This document shows, one piece after another, positions 60,251-64,000 of a stretch of 64,000 nt of DNA; position 1 is the first letter of the stretch; every line of letters starts with the position of its first letter. Made by a program: the position numbers and the translations under genes. Location of the stretch: positions 8,308,001-8,372,000 of the forward strand of contig NZ_CP034463.1 in the NCBI RefSeq assembly GCF_003955715.1, written 5' to 3'. The notes beneath the pieces were generated by a model, which saw nothing but the letters and a program-made list of their open reading frames with translations, was not told the DNA's origin and did no database searches. Source of the DNA: Streptomyces aquilus. GTDB taxonomy: Bacteria > Actinomycetota > Actinomycetes > Streptomycetales > Streptomycetaceae.

Positions 60251-60931
60251 ATGTTGTCGACGACTGGCCTGCCACAGGGTGCGGTACCCAAGCTCGAACG
60301 TCCCGGCCCGCTGCGCGACCGTGTCTACGAGGCGCTCCTCGAACTCATCACCACCCGCGCTCTCCAGCCCGGCCAGCACCTGGTGGAGAGCGAGCTCGCC
60401 GGGCACCTGGGCGTCTCGCGCCAGCCGGTGCGCGAGGCGCTGCAACGGCTCAACACCGAAGGATGGGTCGATCTGCGCCCGGCGCAGGGCGCGTTCGTGC
60501 ACGAGCCCACCGAGGAAGAGGCTGACCAACTCCTCACCGTACGCACGCTGTTGGAGGCCGAGGCGGCCCGGCTCGCCGCGGTGAACGCGGACAGTGCCGG
60601 TGTCGCGGCCCTGCGGGACATCCTGACGGAGGGCCTGGCGGCCGTCGCCGCGGACGACGTGGACGCGGCCGTCGTCCTCAACGCCCGTTTCCACGCCACG
60701 GTCATGCGGCTGGCGGGCAACGCGGTCCTCGCGGAGCTGGCCGCCCAGGTCGACCGGCGGGTCCGCTGGTACTACACGCCGGTGGCGCGGCAGCGCGGAC
60801 AGCAGTCCTGGATCGAGCACCGCGACCTGATCGCCGCGATCGAGGCGCGGGACGAGGCGCTGGCGACCCGCCTGATGCGCGAACACACGGAGCACACCCG
60901 CCGCTCGTATCACGCCCGCGCCAAGTCGTAG
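60251..60931 (+). CDS. GntR-family regulator, FCD (FadR) subfamily
   Basis: 226 aa. N-terminal winged helix (PLRDRVYEALLELITTRALQPGQHLVESELAGHLGVSRQPVREALQRL). FCD effector domain with metal-binding residues in VVLNARFHATVMRLAGN, WIEHRDLIAAI and MREHTEHTRRSY. FCD regulators sense carboxylates. The operator motif shared with the fdhD-operon promoter makes that operon, and perhaps the OFA carrier, a plausible target. Confidence 0.92.
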   Translation: MLSTTGLPQGAVPKLERPGPLRDRVYEALLELITTRALQPGQHLVESELAGHLGVSRQPVREALQRLNTEGWVDLRPAQGAFVHEPTEEEADQLLTVRTLLEAEAARLAAVNADSAGVAALRDILTEGLAAVAADDVDAAVVLNARFHATVMRLAGNAVLAELAAQVDRRVRWYYTPVARQRGQQSWIEHRDLIAAIEARDEALATRLMREHTEHTRRSYHARAKS

Positions 60932-61006
60932 GTATCCGACGGGGGTTGGGGCGGGGCTCCGGGCGGGGCGGGGCTCCGGTCCATACCCGCGCCGAGTACT
61001 GAGGCC

Positions 61007-62209
61007 TCATTCCGGGGTTGCTACGGCCCTCACCCCAACCCGCGCCACCTCCCGGCCCTTCTCGCCCCATCGCGCCTCCACCGCCAGCATCGTCACCAAC
61101 ACCGCCACCAGGGCGAGGAGTTCGACCACCGCCGAGGTGCGCACGCCCAGCAGGGCCGCCGTCAGGGCCACCGGCGCGGCCGTCGCGCGGAAGCGGACGG
61201 GGTGCAGGCGCAGGGTCGCGCGGAAGGCCACGTCGCCGGCGAGGAAGAGGGCGACGCCGCCCGCGAGGGCCAACGCCGGGCCGGTGTGGAGGTGTTCGGT
61301 GAGGTGGCCGAGGGTCTTCTTCACGCCCGCCGCGAGGAAGGCGATGCCGAGCAGCATCGGCAGGAAGGCGTAGTAGTACGCGTTCATCGCCAGCCGGAAA
61401 CGGGCCGCCGCGGGCGTGGCGCGGAACACCTCCTCGGCCCGTTCCTCGTCCCGGACGAAGTACGTCCACCACAGCGCGGTCGCCAGCGCGAGTGCCAGGA
61501 ACGCCCCGCCGAACAGGCCCGCGGTGAGCGGCAGATCGCCGATGCCGATGCCGATCGCGATGACGGACTCGCCGAACGCGACGATGAGCAGCAGCCCGTG
61601 CCGCTCCACGAAGTGCGCGGGGTTCAGACTGCCGAGCTGGGCGCGCAGCGCCTCGGGAGTGCGGCCGTCCGCCCGGCCGGGACCGCGCTCGGCGATGTAC
61701 GGCGTCACGAATTGCAGGGCCAGCGCGAGAACCCACAGCCCGTCCGCGGCCAGGCCGTCCAGCAGGCCCGCGACCGTCACCGAGACGCCGGCGAGCCCGT
61801 TCGGGACGCCGTACCAGATCGAGTCCCGCCCGTGGCTGCGGGTGTAGAGCGCGGTGTGCACGACGACCACCAGCAGGAAGCCGAGCCCGAAGACCACGCC
61901 GGTGTCGTCGAAGACGCGGGGGATCGCCAGCGCGCAGACCATGAACCCGCCCATGCCGAGCATGAGCCCCAGCCGCCGTGCCGGGCGGTCCGGCGGGACC
62001 TGGTTGGTGAGGTACGCGTAGGCGCCGTACATCCAGAACAGCACGAGGAAGATGAGCGCGACGCGTCCGGCCGTGGCGAAGGACAGGTCACCGGCGAGCA
62101 GCACGGTGAGCTGGGTGAGGGTGAAGACGAAGACGAGGTCGAAGAACAGCTCGAGCGTCGTGACCCTGCGGTCCGGTTCCCGGTCCGGTTCCTCCGTGGT
62201 GGCATGCAT
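61007..62209 (-). CDS. Low temperature requirement protein A (LtrA) family membrane protein
   Basis: 400 aa with about twelve membrane segments. LtrA hallmarks: TTLELFFDLVFVFTLTQLT near the N-terminus, AERHGLLLIVAFGESV-like ERHGLLLIVAFGESVIAIG in the middle, and ALWWTYF. Function is unknown despite the name given in Listeria. ATG 62209 follows AGGGGGACC. It faces the GntR gene across a G-rich 75-bp gap. Confidence 0.9.
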   Translation of the reverse strand: MHATTEEPDREPDRRVTTLELFFDLVFVFTLTQLTVLLAGDLSFATAGRVALIFLVLFWMYGAYAYLTNQVPPDRPARRLGLMLGMGGFMVCALAIPRVFDDTGVVFGLGFLLVVVVHTALYTRSHGRDSIWYGVPNGLAGVSVTVAGLLDGLAADGLWVLALALQFVTPYIAERGPGRADGRTPEALRAQLGSLNPAHFVERHGLLLIVAFGESVIAIGIGIGDLPLTAGLFGGAFLALALATALWWTYFVRDEERAEEVFRATPAAARFRLAMNAYYYAFLPMLLGIAFLAAGVKKTLGHLTEHLHTGPALALAGGVALFLAGDVAFRATLRLHPVRFRATAAPVALTAALLGVRTSAVVELLALVAVLVTMLAVEARWGEKGREVARVGVRAVATPE

Positions 62210-62415
62210 GTGGTCCCCCTGTATCGACGTTGATCAGATCGTATGGGGGGCGCTCCGCCGAGCGGCGCTGGTGGGGGCGGGGGGTGTGCCTTTGTCCTGT
62301 GAGTGGAAGAAGTCGACATCAATTCGTGCACAGCTTCTTCCCAGGTACGGCAGCCGCTGCTACGTTCCCCTCGAAAGCACGACGGCAGTCGGCCGGTCGA
62401 GGCGGGGAGGGGCAT

Positions 62416-63606
62416 GTGAGACGTATGACGGCACGTCCCGCCAACACGCATCAGGCCCGGCTGCTCAAGCTGCTGCGCGACGGGGGTCCCAACTCCCGGG
62501 CGCAGCTGGGCGATCAGGTCGACCTGTCGCGGTCCAAGCTGGCCGTGGAGGTGGACCGGCTGCTGGAGACGGGCCTGGTCGTGGCCGACGGGCTGGCCGC
62601 CTCGCGCGGTGGCCGCCGGTCGCACAACATCCGGCTCAACCCGGGGCTGCGGTTCCTCGGTGTCGACATCGGTGCGACCTCGGTCGATGTCGCCGTCACC
62701 AACGCGGAGCTGGAGATCCTCGGCCATCTCAACCAGCCCATGGACGTCCGTGAGGGCCCGGTCGCGGTCTTCGAGCAAGTCCTGTCCATGGCGGCGAAGT
62801 TGAAGGCGACCGGGCTGGCGGAGGGTTTCGACGGTGCCGGTATCGGTGTGCCGGGGCCGGTCCGCTTCCCGGAGGGTGTGCCGGTCGCGCCGCCGATCAT
62901 GCCGGGCTGGGACGGTTTCCCGGTGCGGGAGGCGCTCAGTCAGGAGCTGGGCTGTCCGGTGATGGTCGACAACGACGTGAACCTGATGGCGATGGGGGAG
63001 CAGCACGCGGGTGTCGCCCGTTCCGTGGGTGATTTCCTGTGCGTGAAGATCGGTACCGGTATCGGCTGCGGCATCGTGGTCGGCGGGGGTGTCCATCGGG
63101 GTGTCACCGGCAGCGCCGGGGACATCGGGCACATCCAGGCCGTCCCGGACGGACGGCCCTGCGCCTGCGGCAACCGGGGCTGCCTGGAAGCCCACTTCAG
63201 CGGGGCGGCCCTCGCCCGGGACGCCGTGGAGGCGGCCCAACAGGGGCTGTCGGCGGAACTCGCCGGCCGGCTGGAGGCCAACGGCACCCTCACCGCCATC
63301 GACGTGGCCGCCGCGGCGGCCGCCGGTGACGCCACCGCCCTCGACCTGATCCGCGAGGGCGGCAACCACACCGGCCAGGTCATCGCCGGCCTGGTCAGCT
63401 TCTTCAACCCCGGCCTGGTGGTGATCGGCGGCGGCGTGACCGGCCTCGGCCACACCCTGCTGGCCGCGATCCGCACCCAGGTCTACCGCCAGTCACTGCC
63501 GCTCGCGACCGGCAACCTGCCCATCGTTCTGGGGGAGTTGGGCCCCACCGCCGGAGTCATCGGCGCGGCCCGGCTGATCAGCGACCACCTGTTCTCACCC
63601 GCGTAA
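62416..63606 (+). CDS. ROK-family transcriptional regulator (XylR-like)
   Basis: 396 aa from the GTG at 62416, preceded by GGGGAGGGG; the ATG at 62425 is an alternative, and the TTG frame to 62230 has no ribosome site. N-terminal winged helix (LLKLLRDGGPNSRAQLGDQVDLSRSKLAVEVDRL). ROK sugar-kinase-like domain: GVDIGATSVDVAV, VDNDVNLMAMGEQHAG, KIGTGIGCGIVVGGGVHRG and the zinc motif CACGNRGCLEAH. Probably represses the sugar ABC transporter operon that begins 156 bases downstream. Confidence 0.93.
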   Translation: MRRMTARPANTHQARLLKLLRDGGPNSRAQLGDQVDLSRSKLAVEVDRLLETGLVVADGLAASRGGRRSHNIRLNPGLRFLGVDIGATSVDVAVTNAELEILGHLNQPMDVREGPVAVFEQVLSMAAKLKATGLAEGFDGAGIGVPGPVRFPEGVPVAPPIMPGWDGFPVREALSQELGCPVMVDNDVNLMAMGEQHAGVARSVGDFLCVKIGTGIGCGIVVGGGVHRGVTGSAGDIGHIQAVPDGRPCACGNRGCLEAHFSGAALARDAVEAAQQGLSAELAGRLEANGTLTAIDVAAAAAAGDATALDLIREGGNHTGQVIAGLVSFFNPGLVVIGGGVTGLGHTLLAAIRTQVYRQSLPLATGNLPIVLGELGPTAGVIGAARLISDHLFSPA

Positions 63607-63671
63607 CCCACCTCGTCACGCGCCACTACCCACCTCGTCACGGGTCACCACCCACCTCGTCACGCGTCACT
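63606..63671 (+). repeat. Three tandem 22-bp repeats
   Basis: Three adjacent 22-base copies starting ACCCACCTCGTCACG (63606, 63628, 63650) differ at one to three positions. The array starts at the last base of the ROK stop codon. Confidence 0.85.
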
Positions 63672-63682
63672 CCCGTACGACT

Positions 63683-63725
63683 CGCTGCTTCGCCCTGCCC
63701 CCGCACCCGCTGCTTCGCCCTGCCC
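63683..63725 (+). repeat. Two direct 18-bp repeats
   Basis: CGCTGCTTCGCCCTGCCC occurs at 63683-63700 and 63708-63725, 25 bases apart, between the 22-bp array and the ABC transporter gene. Confidence 0.85.
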
Positions 63726-63761
63726 TGAAACCGGCCCGCACGCCCGCCAAGGGGAACCCGC

Positions 63762-64000
63762 ATGGCACCAGAACCTCCGCTGCTCACCATGTCCGGCATC
63801 ACCAAGTCCTTCCCCGGAGTCCGCGCCCTCGACGGCGTCGACCTCGACGTCCAGGCCGGTGAAGTGCACTGCCTCCTCGGTCAGAACGGAGCCGGGAAGT
63901 CCACCCTCATCAAGGTGCTGGCCGGTGCCCACCAGCCCGACGACGGCGTGATCAGCTGGCGCGGCGAGCCGGTCACCCTGCGCTCGCCCATCGCCGCCAT
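63762..64000 (+). CDS. Sugar ABC transporter ATP-binding protein, N-terminal part (runs off right edge)
   Basis: ATG 63762 follows AAGGGGAA. The 79 visible codons read [20 protein letters not shown], then [20 protein letters not shown] (Walker A) and [18 protein letters not shown]. This is the first ATPase domain of the RbsA/MglA/XylG group, which carry two fused ATPase domains and energise pentose or hexose uptake. It directly follows the ROK regulator gene, the usual partner of such importers. Confidence 0.92.
   Translation, partial: MAPEPPLLTMSGITKSFPGVRALDGVDLDVQAGEVHCLLGQNGAGKSTLIKVLAGAHQPDDGVISWRGEPVTLRSPIAA

Noticed and set aside
62215..62250. Operator or hairpin upstream of the ROK gene (C-run and G-run around TGATCA)
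   Set aside because: Only the 5-base outer runs pair well; the inner part has no convincing symmetry.
63606..63671. CRISPR array
   Set aside because: The 22-bp units are directly adjacent without spacers and there are no cas genes.

Overview
The window is a high-GC actinobacterial chromosome segment, almost certainly from a Streptomyces. Coding regions have strong G/C at third positions, many starts are GTG, genes are coupled by ATGA or GTGA overlaps, and there are typical Streptomyces families (SigB/SigF-like sigma factor, DUF5753 and MmyB-type XRE regulators, DUF574 methyltransferase, CBM2-bearing cellulases with CebR boxes). I saw no tRNA, rRNA, CRISPR array, transposase or integrase. From memory only, narGHJI close to GH74, GH48 and GH6 cellulase genes resembles the S. 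coelicolor SCO653x-SCO654x neighbourhood.

Layout. 0-7 kb: stress-type genes (PfpI fragment, membrane protein, CBS protein, DUF2795-like protein, tiny membrane protein), an orphan lipoprotein substrate-binding protein, a pyruvate-oxidase-like ThDP enzyme, a SigB/SigF-like sigma factor and a surface protein. Two of the minus-strand genes have candidate sigma-B-type promoters. 7-14 kb: an aminotransferase-fold protein without its PLP lysine coupled to a NAPE-PLD-like hydrolase, an ankyrin protein, DedA, a second metallo-beta-lactamase-fold protein and a large membrane phosphatase. 14-24 kb: OsmC, an orphan DnaK with a candidate HspR site (HAIR), and the complete respiratory nitrate reductase operon narGHJI, then a DUF574 methyltransferase and its XRE regulator. 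25-29.6 kb: small metabolic and regulatory genes, including a divergent WYL-regulator unit.

29.6-39.6 kb is a plant-cell-wall degradation island: PL11 rhamnogalacturonan lyase, GH74 xyloglucanase-CBM2, CBM2-GH48 and CBM2-GH6. GH48 and GH6 diverge from an intergenic region with one perfect and one near-perfect CebR box. A 25-codon signal-peptide-like ORF with a TTA codon lies between one box and GH6. 39.8-55 kb holds methyltransferase, SDR, transporters, an RTX-repeat secreted protein and several divergent regulator/target pairs (LuxR, tandem-HTH AsnC, LysR, MarR).

55-61 kb looks like a formate/oxalate-related set: fdhD, a 69-residue relic-like Fe-S/molybdopterin peptide and a ketopantoate-reductase-like gene in one coupled operon, divergent from an OFA-type MFS carrier with its 46-residue small-subunit gene. 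A 9-base motif is shared between the fdhD-operon promoter and the promoter of an FCD-type GntR regulator 3 kb away. Between the carrier and an orphan FabH-like gene lies the most unusual object in the window: an untranslated segment (58946-59139) whose ends can form a continuous 33-bp helix with every deviation a G-U wobble of the plus strand. The window ends with LtrA, a ROK regulator, and the start of a sugar ABC transporter ATPase.
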